Positions 1 through 8,674 of a DNA stretch of 64,000 bases are shown in pieces; the stretch's first letter is position 1; each line of letters begins with the position of its first letter. The stretch comes from DATDAW01 sp036524675 (GTDB lineage Bacteria > Verrucomicrobiota > Verrucomicrobiia > Chthoniobacterales > DASVRZ01): positions 39,580 through 103,579 of the forward strand of contig DATDBU010000105.1 in the NCBI GenBank assembly GCA_036524675.1, in the 5' to 3' direction. The notes beneath the pieces were generated by a model that did no database searches, was not told the origin of the DNA, and saw only the letters and a program-made list of their open reading frames with translations. The translations under genes were made by a program, and so were the position numbers.

Positions 1-3
1 AAT

Positions 4-1440
4 TCAGAATTTGAAATAGATGAAATCGGATCCGACTTCGCTTGCAAGGGTTAGGATGCCGGCGAAGAGAAGCAGTCCGGCTGCTGATTGAATCAAGGTC
101 CAGGTCCAGCTCGATTCGTTCCCACGCGATTCTAGAAGCGGTTTAACCCGCAGATCCCATACGGCATGTAAAATCAGCGGCAGCGAGTAAATCAGCGTGA
201 GCATTGCGAAGAAAGCTCCGATTCTCCAATGGCTGGCGGGCACGGAGAAGGGGTTTAAGGTGAGGTCGTGGAAGATTCGCTGGATGTTTTGTTCGCGGAA
301 GAACAGCCATCCCAAATTCGTCAAAGCGAAAGTCGTCAGCACGGCGCCCGTCTGCCGAATTCCATTGAATCGTCCCGTCTGGATCGTGCTTTCAGATTTT
401 TCCGGGGTCCGGAAATTCCGCTCGATCACCATGAGCGCGCCCCAATAAGAGCCCCAAAGGATAAAATTCCAGCTCGCACCATGCCAGAGGCCGGAAATGA
501 GAAAGGTGATCATCAGATTGCATGCAACCTGCAGCCGGGAACCACGGCTTCCTCCGAGGGGGATGTAAACGTAATCCCGAAGCCAGGTGGAAAGCGAAAT
601 GTGCCAGCGCCTCCAGAAATCCGCCGGAGACGTCGCCAGCCATGGGTGACGAAAATTTTCCATCAAGTCGAACCCAAGAAGCCTGGCGGAACCTCTCGCA
701 ATGTCTGTATAGGCCGAAAAATCCGCATAAATCTGGACCGAAAAGGCGAATACACCGGCCCAGAGAACGGCAAATGAAGTGTCGTGCAAGCCGAACGCCT
801 TGTTGGCGATCACCGCAACGTTATCCGCAATCGCCAGTTTCTTGAATAGTCCCCAGACAATCAGCAGCAATCCGCTGCGGGCCTGCACGAATGAAAACCT
901 CCGGGAATTTTCAACTTGTGCCAAAAGATGGCCAGCCCTCTCGATAGGACCCGCCACCAATTGCGGGAAAAACGTGCCAAACAGCGCGTAATCCAGAGGG
1001 TTTTTGCACGCTGAGATTTTGCCCCGGTAAACGTCCACGACATACGCCACGTTCTGAAACGTATAGAACGAGATGCCAACGGGCAGCGCGATTTGCAGGG
1101 TCCACTCGGGAACCCGCCATCCTGCGGCTGTGAGTATCCCGCTGATGTTGGTGGCAAAAAATCCGAAGTATTTGAAGACGCCCAGGACGCCAAAATTGGT
1201 GGCCACGGTTGCAGCGAGAAACAAGCGCTTCCTTTGCGGGAAACGCTCGATCATCCGCGCCGACGTGAAATCGACGATCGTCGTCAGGAGGACAAGCGAG
1301 AGATACCACGGGTGAACGCAGCCGTAAAAATAGTAACCAGCAGCCAGGAGCAGCAGATTTTGTCCGCGATGCGGCAGCGACCAGTAGCCGGCGAACACGG
1401 CCACGAAGAAAATGAGGTAATCCAGGCTTTGAAAGATCAT
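4..1440 (-). CDS. MBOAT family O-acyltransferase (AlgI/DltB-like)
   Basis: A 478-residue multi-pass membrane protein of the membrane-bound O-acyltransferase family, which moves acyl groups (often acetyl) onto exported glycans. The N-terminus has the AlgI-type start (FQSLDYLIFF, then LLLLAAGYYFYG). The centre has the family signature DFWRRWHISLSTWLRDYVY followed by LWHGASWNF, which holds the invariant catalytic histidine. About ten hydrophobic segments are visible and the length is normal for AlgI. It lies 7 bases downstream of the gene at 1448-2512, so the two form an operon. The acyl acceptor cannot be told from sequence; the glycan-synthesis genes nearby suggest a cell-surface polysaccharide. 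Confidence 0.9.
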   Translation of the reverse strand: MIFQSLDYLIFFVAVFAGYWSLPHRGQNLLLLAAGYYFYGCVHPWYLSLVLLTTIVDFTSARMIERFPQRKRLFLAATVATNFGVLGVFKYFGFFATNISGILTAAGWRVPEWTLQIALPVGISFYTFQNVAYVVDVYRGKISACKNPLDYALFGTFFPQLVAGPIERAGHLLAQVENSRRFSFVQARSGLLLIVWGLFKKLAIADNVAVIANKAFGLHDTSFAVLWAGVFAFSVQIYADFSAYTDIARGSARLLGFDLMENFRHPWLATSPADFWRRWHISLSTWLRDYVYIPLGGSRGSRLQVACNLMITFLISGLWHGASWNFILWGSYWGALMVIERNFRTPEKSESTIQTGRFNGIRQTGAVLTTFALTNLGWLFFREQNIQRIFHDLTLNPFSVPASHWRIGAFFAMLTLIYSLPLILHAVWDLRVKPLLESRGNESSWTWTLIQSAAGLLLFAGILTLASEVGSDFIYFKF

Positions 1441-1447
1441 CCGCCGC

Positions 1448-2512
1448 TCATTTCAAAATGGGTTCCATTCGGTTCCAGAACTTTCGCGTGTACCAATTCA
1501 TCGCATCCGTGCGGACATGCGTTCCGTCCGAATAGATGGATGCGGGAATGGAGCGGTCGGGGCTTTCGTCGATTAGAACGGCGCCATGTTTTTCCAGGTA
1601 AGCGCCCAGTTTCTCCGAATACGCGATGTCATTCGGACTGCGTTCGACGTTTCCGTTGCTGTCCGGTTTTTCTTTTACGCGATAGAAATAGAGCTTGGTC
1701 GAAGCTTTTGTGGCCAGATCCAGCATGTGAGGCAAAAAAGATTCCTCGGGATTGTCGGCGTAGAGCGACGTTCCAGAGGCATCGTCACCAGCCATCGAAT
1801 CATCCGCATCTTGCACGGTGCCATCGACTCCATTGCCCGCCACGGGATCGGCTCCCCCTTCGACATCGAGGTTTCCAACAGCGAAAACCTGATCCAGCTC
1901 CGCTCGCCGCGCGCGCTTGCCAAGGTCCGATGGGGTGAGATCCATCGCCAGATTTCGAATCTTTTGATCCAATTCGAGTCCCTGCCGCATGGGATAACAC
2001 ACCGCGAAAAAGGCGCGAAGCCGTCCCACTGGCGATCCATCAAAAGCGGCACTGGAAGGGGCAAGTTGATCGAGCACCGGTTCACGCGGCTGCCGCAGGC
2101 TGCGAATGAAATTCGCGTTCCGCCCGCTCGTATGGTGTTGCGGACGAGTGAGTTCCCGGTTGCGAAAGAAAATGATGACACCCCGAGGATGAGTGTCTGA
2201 CGCGACGATGAGGTCTTTCAGGATCAGGTACCAAATGGCGGACGCGGAACCGTGGCGGACAATCGGGAGGAAAGTCATTCCGCTGAGTTTTTCCAGGCAG
2301 GGGACATCGATCCGGGAATCGAGCATCGAATTGCCGATCATAAAAAAGTCGGGCTGACGGGTGCGCATCCGATCCAGCTCGGCGGGGACGTTCAAGCGAT
2401 CCGATTCCGGTATCGTGTCGGGAACCGTTCGCAACAATCCCGGTGGGACAGCGATGAGCGCCGCAAACACCAGGAATTGTATGAGGGCAGTCCAGGACCC
2501 GGAATTAACCAT
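1448..2512 (-). CDS. putative SGNH-like membrane-anchored partner of the MBOAT acyltransferase
   Basis: A 354-residue protein with one N-terminal hydrophobic segment (about residues 9-28, ALIQFLVFAALIAVPPGLL) and the rest probably periplasmic. GNSMLDSRID (about residues 60-69) resembles block I of SGNH hydrolases, and DGTHVR close to the C-terminus resembles the Asp-x-x-His block V. Proteins of this type are commonly encoded beside AlgI-like MBOAT proteins and finish acyl transfer onto the glycan (compare AlgX/AlgJ). The gene is first in a two-gene operon with the MBOAT at 4-1440. The middle of the protein, around residues 120-240, is rich in Asp/Gly and charged residues and resembles nothing I recognise. 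The SGNH assignment is inference from two short motifs plus context. Confidence 0.6.
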   Translation of the reverse strand: MVNSGSWTALIQFLVFAALIAVPPGLLRTVPDTIPESDRLNVPAELDRMRTRQPDFFMIGNSMLDSRIDVPCLEKLSGMTFLPIVRHGSASAIWYLILKDLIVASDTHPRGVIIFFRNRELTRPQHHTSGRNANFIRSLRQPREPVLDQLAPSSAAFDGSPVGRLRAFFAVCYPMRQGLELDQKIRNLAMDLTPSDLGKRARRAELDQVFAVGNLDVEGGADPVAGNGVDGTVQDADDSMAGDDASGTSLYADNPEESFLPHMLDLATKASTKLYFYRVKEKPDSNGNVERSPNDIAYSEKLGAYLEKHGAVLIDESPDRSIPASIYSDGTHVRTDAMNWYTRKFWNRMEPILK

Positions 2513-2808
2513 TCTCGCGACAAATGGTTACACCGGCTAATTTCTCAAAACCCTTCGTGTCAAAAGAGCACCAAGCGCCGTTTTCGGAGTGAATGGGGTT
2601 GCAAATGAAAATCATCCTTGGTCTTGGGACGGGGAATTTGGCTTTGGATCAACGGGCAGGTTTTTGCACGACGCCCTTGCTGTAGCAGAAGGTCTCAAGA
2701 GGCGCAAAGGGTTGGTGAAACGGGAACTCGGAAGGTGTCGGCGCGATTTTTTTCTTCAAAAGACTTCACCTTTCCCATGGTATCGACGTTCCGGTGGAAA
2801 CGAATTCC

Positions 2809-4356
2809 ATGAAGGCTGAACACAAATTCACTAGCATCGCTGAGAATCCGGTCTCGCGCGCCGCCTCCGGCTTTGGGGTTCGGGAATGTCTGCTGCTTTC
2901 TCTACCGGCACTGATCGTGGGCCTGCTATTTCGGGTGTGGCAAATGATCCTCTTGCCGCAGGCGTTGCTGGATGGAGACAGCGGGTCGTTTTTCAAGACG
3001 TCCTTCTTATTTTGGGACCATTTTGAGTTCTATCTCGATAGCAAACGGCGCTGGCTCTATCCCATTTTTCTGTGGCTGCTGCCGCCTATTCCACTGTTCT
3101 CGCCGGCGAATCTCGTCGCGGTTTTGCAGCATGCTGCAGGCTTGATTTCCATCTTCGCAGCGGGCTGGATCGCGGGAAATTTGCTGAAGTTCCGGCGTGT
3201 GTTTGTACCACTTTTTACCACCGTTTACGCGCTCTGGCCTGACATCGTCGCCATGGAACATTCGACGATGGCCGAGTCGTTTGCGACCGTCGGGGTCATT
3301 GTTGCCACTGCCCTGATGTTTCCCATGGCGACATTGCGACGACGCCTGTTCCCACTGTTACTTTCGCTGTTCCTGGTGTTGGCGATGAAAGCTATCATGC
3401 GTCCATACTGGGCTTTACTGATGTTGGTCACACTGTTCTATGCGCCGCCATGGACGTGGCAGTGGAAACATTGGATTCTAGCGGTGGGCTCTTTGGTCAT
3501 TCTGGCTATTCCGGGCAACAAACCGCAGCCCAATTGGCTCCTGCTCTCGTCTACCCTGCCATTGGTGAAAATCGAAGGGGAGCGCTGGCAGTCGTATCGC
3601 GCTGAACTTGCCCCCTGGATTAAATCCGCCCGCGCGACTGGCTCGCAGTATCCGTGGACGCAGGATCATTTCAAGGACCCGCTCAAGACGCGGGGTGAGA
3701 TCGGTCCTGAATGGGACAAACTACTGGTGGATAAGCCCAAATTTGCGACGGTCTCAAAATCGCTGGCGCTCGAAGGAATCCTTGCGCACCCCATTGATTT
3801 TGTGCGTCTTGTGATCGCAAAAACCGGCAAAGCCCTCGGTGAAGGCGCGTATTCGGGGCTGATCCTGCCGCAGCGGTTCATCGAGCCCCAGAGCGGCCGT
3901 ATCAACGTCACACGCTGGGTCGAGGAGGAGGCAATGATGCGAATGTTTTTCCGTATGACTGCCGCGGAATGGACTGCGAGCAATGAAAAACTGGCGCGTC
4001 GAACATCCCTTCCAGGTGCTGCCTTGCTCCAGACTTATCGCTTGCTGACTCCGGCGCAGATGCGGATCGATCCGGCGTCGGGCGAAAATCGGATCGCCGT
4101 CACATGGATTGGTTGGATGGCAATTTTGGGCGCGTTAGCGTTGCTGGTCCGGCGTCAATGGGAGCCGGCGATTGTGACGGTCGGCATTCCTATGCTGTTC
4201 TTGCTGGCAGTTTTCTGTGTGGGTGACAGCCTGGGCCGGCACGCGCTTCCGGCCGGCTGGGCGTGTTTTCTCCTGCCAGTCGTATTTCTGGACACCATCT
4301 TGATGGTAGCGGCGGCGGTGTTGGGTTTTTGTTGGCAACGTTCCAGGAATGCCTGA
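2809..4356 (+). CDS. multi-pass membrane protein, GT-C glycosyltransferase-like (paralog 1 of 3)
   Basis: A polytopic protein of 515 residues. I chose ATG 2809 because a GGTGG box lies about 11 bases upstream; GTG 2794 is the alternative and adds five residues. After the first membrane segment comes an acidic loop motif, LDGDSGSFFKTSF, as in GT-C (lipid-phosphate-sugar dependent) transferases, whose first periplasmic loop carries the catalytic Asp/Glu. Its closest relative here is the next gene: both carry LLLSSTLPLV followed by EGE-W and a long soluble loop before the last membrane segments. It overlaps the next gene by 8 bases. The sugar donor and acceptor are unknown. The 2513-2808 stretch upstream is the divergent promoter region; I see no clear -10/-35 there. 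Confidence 0.7.
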   Translation: MKAEHKFTSIAENPVSRAASGFGVRECLLLSLPALIVGLLFRVWQMILLPQALLDGDSGSFFKTSFLFWDHFEFYLDSKRRWLYPIFLWLLPPIPLFSPANLVAVLQHAAGLISIFAAGWIAGNLLKFRRVFVPLFTTVYALWPDIVAMEHSTMAESFATVGVIVATALMFPMATLRRRLFPLLLSLFLVLAMKAIMRPYWALLMLVTLFYAPPWTWQWKHWILAVGSLVILAIPGNKPQPNWLLLSSTLPLVKIEGERWQSYRAELAPWIKSARATGSQYPWTQDHFKDPLKTRGEIGPEWDKLLVDKPKFATVSKSLALEGILAHPIDFVRLVIAKTGKALGEGAYSGLILPQRFIEPQSGRINVTRWVEEEAMMRMFFRMTAAEWTASNEKLARRTSLPGAALLQTYRLLTPAQMRIDPASGENRIAVTWIGWMAILGALALLVRRQWEPAIVTVGIPMLFLLAVFCVGDSLGRHALPAGWACFLLPVVFLDTILMVAAAVLGFCWQRSRNA

Positions 4357-5917
4357 GCTTGGACGCCTCTTCGACATGCCATCCGCTTTAATCTCATCCA
4401 ACGCTCGCCCATGGACATTTCGACGCTGTCTCTTGTGGTGTCTGCCGGCGCTGATCGTGGCTGCGGCGTTGCGGATTTCCTTTCTCGCGGCGATTCCGGA
4501 GGCCTACTACGGATCGGACAGCAACTCGTATTTCAGCACGACGGCGCGGCTATACACGAAAGGCAAGTTCAAGATCGAAGAGAAACGGAGATGGTTGTAT
4601 CCGCTCCTGCTCGTAGCGGCGCCTCCGTTGCCGGGTAGCGTTCCGCAAACGGTTGCCGTTGTGCAACATCTGTTGGGACTTGCGATTATTCCAGGCATCG
4701 GATGGGTCGCAGGGAGCGTCGCCCGTTTTCCCGGCCCGACAACGTTGGGAACGACATTACTAGCGGCCGTCTGGCCTCGAATGTTGTGGTATGAGCACGA
4801 GATCGTCGCAGAGGTCTGGATGCTGGCGGCTTTCGTTGCTGCCGTCGCACTGGCGTTTCCCCTTGAAAAACTAGGCGACCGAAAACGGCTTCTGTGGTTC
4901 TTGATCGCGGCAGGATTGATTGCGGCGATCAAGCCTCATGGACGCCCGCTTTGGCTCGGGCTGACGGCACTGGCCGCATTCTGGCATTTTCGGCAATTCC
5001 GCTGGCCACATTTTACCGTGATCGTGGCCACGGCGGCTCTTGTTTTTACTTCCGGCAGCGATCGCCAAGGCAGCTGGCTGTTGCTGAGTTCGACGTTGCC
5101 CCTGGTCAATGTCGAAGGGGAAAAATGGAAGGAGTATCGCGAAGCGTTGCGGCCCGTGGTTGAACAGGTGCGCGGCGATGTGGCGACCTATCCCTACATT
5201 CAGAACCGCTATAAGAAACCGTTGAAGCGGACGTATTCCACCCCCGAGTTCGGGCCGCTATGGGCGGAATTGAATCGCGACGAGGAAAAGTTCTCCAAGG
5301 TCGCCAAAGGCCTGGCGCTTGAAGGCGTCCGCACGCATCCACTTGATTATCTGCACCTTGTGACGCGAAGAATTTTGTATGTGCTGGCTGATTCGACATC
5401 CACGGATGATTTCCCGGTACACCGATTTTGGGATCAGCAGGAGCGGCGCAGCGTAGAACATCGCGAAGAAAACCCGCAACAATTGCCATTCTTATACGAG
5501 CAAAGCGACGCCGAGACCGATGCCATGATTGTCGAACGCCGCCAAAGAACGCTTTGGTTTGAGCCGTATCTGCCCAAAACAGGAGAAATTGCCACGTGGC
5601 TTTCGCTAAATACAATTCCCGGACAATCCATACCGGAGCCCGGCTGGAAGTGGACCGGCGCGCTCGCCTTAATCGGCATGTTCGCTTTGGCGATTCGCCG
5701 GAAATGGCGTGCACTTCTGCTGCTGACCGCTCCAGCGGTGGCGTACATCGTTATCATTTTTTCGGTAGGAGATCGTGTGCCTCGCTACTTGCATCCGGTG
5801 GATTGGATCGGTCTGTTGTTTGTGGTGCTGGCAGTCGACGGGGCGGCAGCTGCGGTTAGACGGATGTTGCCGGTTGCTTCAAAACAAGACCGTCCTTTGG
5901 TGACGACTTCAGCCTGA
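4349..5917 (+). CDS. multi-pass membrane protein, GT-C glycosyltransferase-like (paralog 2 of 3)
   Basis: A 522-residue polytopic protein and close paralog of the preceding gene. The acidic loop is YYGSDSNSYFSTTARLY and the shared block is LLLSSTLPLVNVEGEKW. Ten or so hydrophobic segments are split by a hydrophilic loop (about residues 240-400) that is probably periplasmic. The ATG overlaps the stop of the upstream gene and its own stop shares a base with the next ATG, so translation is coupled along the run from 2809 to 8674. The likely role is transfer of a sugar from a polyprenyl-phosphate carrier to an envelope component, inferred from the GT-C-like layout and the GtrA/GT2 neighbours. Confidence 0.7.
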   Translation: MPELGRLFDMPSALISSNARPWTFRRCLLWCLPALIVAAALRISFLAAIPEAYYGSDSNSYFSTTARLYTKGKFKIEEKRRWLYPLLLVAAPPLPGSVPQTVAVVQHLLGLAIIPGIGWVAGSVARFPGPTTLGTTLLAAVWPRMLWYEHEIVAEVWMLAAFVAAVALAFPLEKLGDRKRLLWFLIAAGLIAAIKPHGRPLWLGLTALAAFWHFRQFRWPHFTVIVATAALVFTSGSDRQGSWLLLSSTLPLVNVEGEKWKEYREALRPVVEQVRGDVATYPYIQNRYKKPLKRTYSTPEFGPLWAELNRDEEKFSKVAKGLALEGVRTHPLDYLHLVTRRILYVLADSTSTDDFPVHRFWDQQERRSVEHREENPQQLPFLYEQSDAETDAMIVERRQRTLWFEPYLPKTGEIATWLSLNTIPGQSIPEPGWKWTGALALIGMFALAIRRKWRALLLLTAPAVAYIVIIFSVGDRVPRYLHPVDWIGLLFVVLAVDGAAAAVRRMLPVASKQDRPLVTTSA

Positions 5918-6339
5918 TGCCTGTGGACGCTTTACCTTCGACTTATCACCCAATTATCCGCCGCGGAGCCATGTCCGTTGTTGGCGGCTTACTGAGTTAC
6001 GTGCTGAATCTCGGGCCGTACCTGCTTTTGACGCATGTTTTCTCCTGGAAACACGACCCGGCATATGCCGTGAGCCTCACGTGGGTAACGGTGTTGATGT
6101 TCGTGTGGAATTACCGGGTCAACTTTCCTACGCCGAGTCATTGGCGCGGATGCGCGGTGCGGTATGTCGTGGCGCTGATTTCGTCGTGGATCATCAATTT
6201 TGTCCTGGTCGGACTCGCAACGCGGGTGATGTCTGCGCCGCTTGCGATTTTCATCGTGGGTGGATTCGTAGCCGTGCTGAAATTTGGCATTTATCACTGG
6301 TGGGTTTTTCCTTACCGGAATGACGTTTCCGCAGAATGA
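5917..6339 (+). CDS. GtrA-like family membrane protein
   Basis: A 140-residue protein with four hydrophobic segments, the size and layout of GtrA-like proteins. These are thought to flip polyprenyl-phosphate-linked sugars across the inner membrane. Typical features are the early Gly-rich first helix (RRGAMSVVGGLLSYVLN), the WNYRVNF motif after the second helix and the closing FGIYHWWVFPYR. Its position just before a GT2 transferase (7808-8674) fits the classical GtrA/GtrB/GT-C trio: the GT2 loads the lipid, GtrA flips it and a GT-C enzyme uses it. It starts on the last base of the upstream stop codon and overlaps the next gene as ATGA. Confidence 0.85.
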   Translation: MPVDALPSTYHPIIRRGAMSVVGGLLSYVLNLGPYLLLTHVFSWKHDPAYAVSLTWVTVLMFVWNYRVNFPTPSHWRGCAVRYVVALISSWIINFVLVGLATRVMSAPLAIFIVGGFVAVLKFGIYHWWVFPYRNDVSAE

Positions 6340-7811
6340 GCGAGACGTCGAAGGAATGGACACCGGGAAGGCTGGCTCTGTTCTGGGTGTTGGTGCTGAC
6401 GGCTGTCGTTCTCCCGCGGGTTCTCTTGCAACGGGCGGTGCCTGTTTATCTGTTTACGGACGATTCACACAGCTATCTGCTTTCCGCATTCAATTGGGCC
6501 GAGGGCGGGGATTGGGAGACCTCTCCGAGGCGAGGCGCCGTTTACTCGTTGTTGATCGGTCTGGCACTGCGTTTATTTCAAGATCTGAACGCCGTGGTGT
6601 GGATACAGCATGTGCTCGGTGCGGCGGCGGTTTGTTTGGCCATTGCGTATTTCAGAAGTTTCGTCCCGGCACGATGGTTTTTGCCGGGCGTGCTGGCGTC
6701 GCTGGCTTACGCGGTTTTGGGATATCCGGTTTACGTCGAACACATGATCCGGAGCGAAACGTTGCTCTGGCTATTTTCCACGCTGGCCTTCGCAGCATGG
6801 GGCTGGTTTTTGCGAAGTAAACAGGGCTGGCTCATGGTGTTGGCGGGATACGGATTCGGAACTGCTACCCTCATAAAGAATCTATTGCTGCCATTTGCGG
6901 TGGTCGTGGCGGCCTGCATTGTCCTGGACAAACGGGATGCCTGGGGACTTCGCGGACGGCGAATTGCATTGCTTCTATTGGGCATTGCCCTGCCCTATAT
7001 CGTCAATGAAGGGATCAATCGACTCAGCGATTATACTCCGGAACCGGCGCCGCAATCCGGCATTCTTCTCTACGGACGTGTGGCCCAATGGACTGTGCTC
7101 GACAGCGGTAAACACTTGGAAGTGAAACAGCTGATCCGCCCCGACATCGAATCCTACCGGCTGCTTCCCCGGCTCAATAACAACATCATTCTCAAACGGA
7201 CAGCCGTTCCGCACATCAAGGCCTGGCTAGAGGCGCGCGGCGGCTCTCGGGCGGATCTGGATCGTCTCTGCCGGGACCTCGCCTTTGAGGCTATCCTTTC
7301 AGATTTCCCACGTTACCTGGGCCAGGTATGGAACGACTGCGTCCGACTTCATTGGCGGATGGGTTTTATTCTGGATGAACCACACGAGGAAGACCTCGAG
7401 GATGCCCGGGTTTCCACGACCAAAATGAAACATCAATCGCCGATGCTTCGGCAACAGGAGGCGCTCGACAAACTGGCCGATCCCGCCCTTGACCAGGCTT
7501 TGCGCCCTTACCGCGCTGTTGCTTCGAAAGCGTGGCTTTTTGGCTGGCACCCCGTGCTTTTGACCAGTCTTCTCCTACCTGTATTGGTTTTCTTTGATCC
7601 GTGCAGGGCGCGCCGTCCGTTCTGGGTGACAGCGGCTGCTGTCTGGTATTTCAATGTGCTGATCATCTGCACCGTTGGGCGACCCATGCAGCGTTATCTC
7701 GTAGCCGGATTACCGATCATTTTTTGGACGTTGTCGGCAAGTGTCCTGTTTTTGTGCATGTGGCTTGCCAGGCTGTGGAATAAGCGCCAGCTTCGGAGCC
7801 CTTCGCCGTGA
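6336..7811 (+). CDS. multi-pass membrane protein, GT-C glycosyltransferase-like (paralog 3 of 3)
   Basis: A 491-residue polytopic protein, a more distant member of the family at 2809-4356 and 4349-5917. The first extracytoplasmic loop carries FTDDSHSYLLSAFNWAEGG, matching the acidic D-S-x-S-Y loop of the other two. A long hydrophilic segment (about residues 230-390) sits between the N-terminal membrane bundle and the last three helices. It overlaps the upstream GtrA-like gene by ATGA and the downstream GT2 gene by GTGA, so it is translationally coupled to both. It is probably the GT-C acceptor-transferase that uses the lipid-linked sugar made by the GT2. Confidence 0.7.
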   Translation: MSETSKEWTPGRLALFWVLVLTAVVLPRVLLQRAVPVYLFTDDSHSYLLSAFNWAEGGDWETSPRRGAVYSLLIGLALRLFQDLNAVVWIQHVLGAAAVCLAIAYFRSFVPARWFLPGVLASLAYAVLGYPVYVEHMIRSETLLWLFSTLAFAAWGWFLRSKQGWLMVLAGYGFGTATLIKNLLLPFAVVVAACIVLDKRDAWGLRGRRIALLLLGIALPYIVNEGINRLSDYTPEPAPQSGILLYGRVAQWTVLDSGKHLEVKQLIRPDIESYRLLPRLNNNIILKRTAVPHIKAWLEARGGSRADLDRLCRDLAFEAILSDFPRYLGQVWNDCVRLHWRMGFILDEPHEEDLEDARVSTTKMKHQSPMLRQQEALDKLADPALDQALRPYRAVASKAWLFGWHPVLLTSLLLPVLVFFDPCRARRPFWVTAAAVWYFNVLIICTVGRPMQRYLVAGLPIIFWTLSASVLFLCMWLARLWNKRQLRSPSP

Positions 7812-8674
7812 ATCTTTCCGAACTCTCTGTCACCGTCCTCATTCCAGCTTACAACGAAGTCAACGCCTTACCGGACACTGTCGCCCTCGTAAACCAGTAC
7901 GCCGCATTGGTGAAGAGCTGGGAAATCATCGTCATCGACGACGGTTCAACGGATGGCACCGCAGAAGTTGCCAGGAAACTGGAAGTGAAAGTGATTTCCC
8001 ACGAGCGGAACCTCGGTTACGGCGCGTCGCTCAAGGACGGTATGCGCGAAGCGTCCCATGAATGGATTCTCATTATAGACGCCGACGGCACCTATCCCAT
8101 CGACCAGATCCCGCGTTTGCTCGAGGCGAACGGGGAGGCGGAAATGATCGTTGGCGCGCGCACGGGCGAAGTCGTGCAAGTGCCGCTATTGAGGCGCCCG
8201 GGAAAATGGATTATCACACGACTCGCCGAATACCTGAGTCAGCGGAAAATTCCTGATTTGAATTCCGGTCTGCGGCTTTTCCGAAAAGATGTCGCCATGC
8301 GTTTTTTTCCGCTGTATCCGGACGGCTTTTCATTCACGACAACGATTACGCTGGCGATGTTGACGAATCGTTACCGGGTCAAATTCCTGCCGATCAACTA
8401 CCACAAACGCATCGGCAAATCGTCGATCAAACCCATCCGCGACTTCACGAATTTCTGCCTGCTTATCATCCGGATCTGCGCCTGTTTCAAACCGTTGCAA
8501 GTCTTTGTGCCTCCGGCTCTTGTGCTGATCTCGGCAGGCACAATCAAGGGTTCGTTTGATTATTTTGGCCAGGGCCATCTCGGGTTGCTCGGAGTCAGCC
8601 TGGTTTTGACAGGAGTCCAGATGCTTTTCATTGCCCTTTTGGCGGACCTTGTCGATCAGCGGATGAAGATGTAG
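7808..8674 (+). CDS. GT2 family glycosyltransferase (polyprenyl-phosphate sugar synthase type)
   Basis: A 288-residue transferase starting on GTG that overlaps the stop of the upstream gene (GTGA). The GT-A core starts at once: VTVLIPAYNE, then VIDDGSTDGT, then the metal-binding IDADGTYP (DxD). A GlcNAc/mannose-type acceptor loop, PDLNSGLRLFRK, follows. The C-terminus has two hydrophobic segments (about residues 230-280) that anchor it to the membrane. The domain order matches DPM1/GtrB-like enzymes that load a sugar onto a polyprenyl phosphate. It is the last gene of the five-gene coupled run. Its 3' end overlaps the convergent gene at 8628-10223 by 47 bases. Confidence 0.9.
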   Translation: MNLSELSVTVLIPAYNEVNALPDTVALVNQYAALVKSWEIIVIDDGSTDGTAEVARKLEVKVISHERNLGYGASLKDGMREASHEWILIIDADGTYPIDQIPRLLEANGEAEMIVGARTGEVVQVPLLRRPGKWIITRLAEYLSQRKIPDLNSGLRLFRKDVAMRFFPLYPDGFSFTTTITLAMLTNRYRVKFLPINYHKRIGKSSIKPIRDFTNFCLLIIRICACFKPLQVFVPPALVLISAGTIKGSFDYFGQGHLGLLGVSLVLTGVQMLFIALLADLVDQRMKM

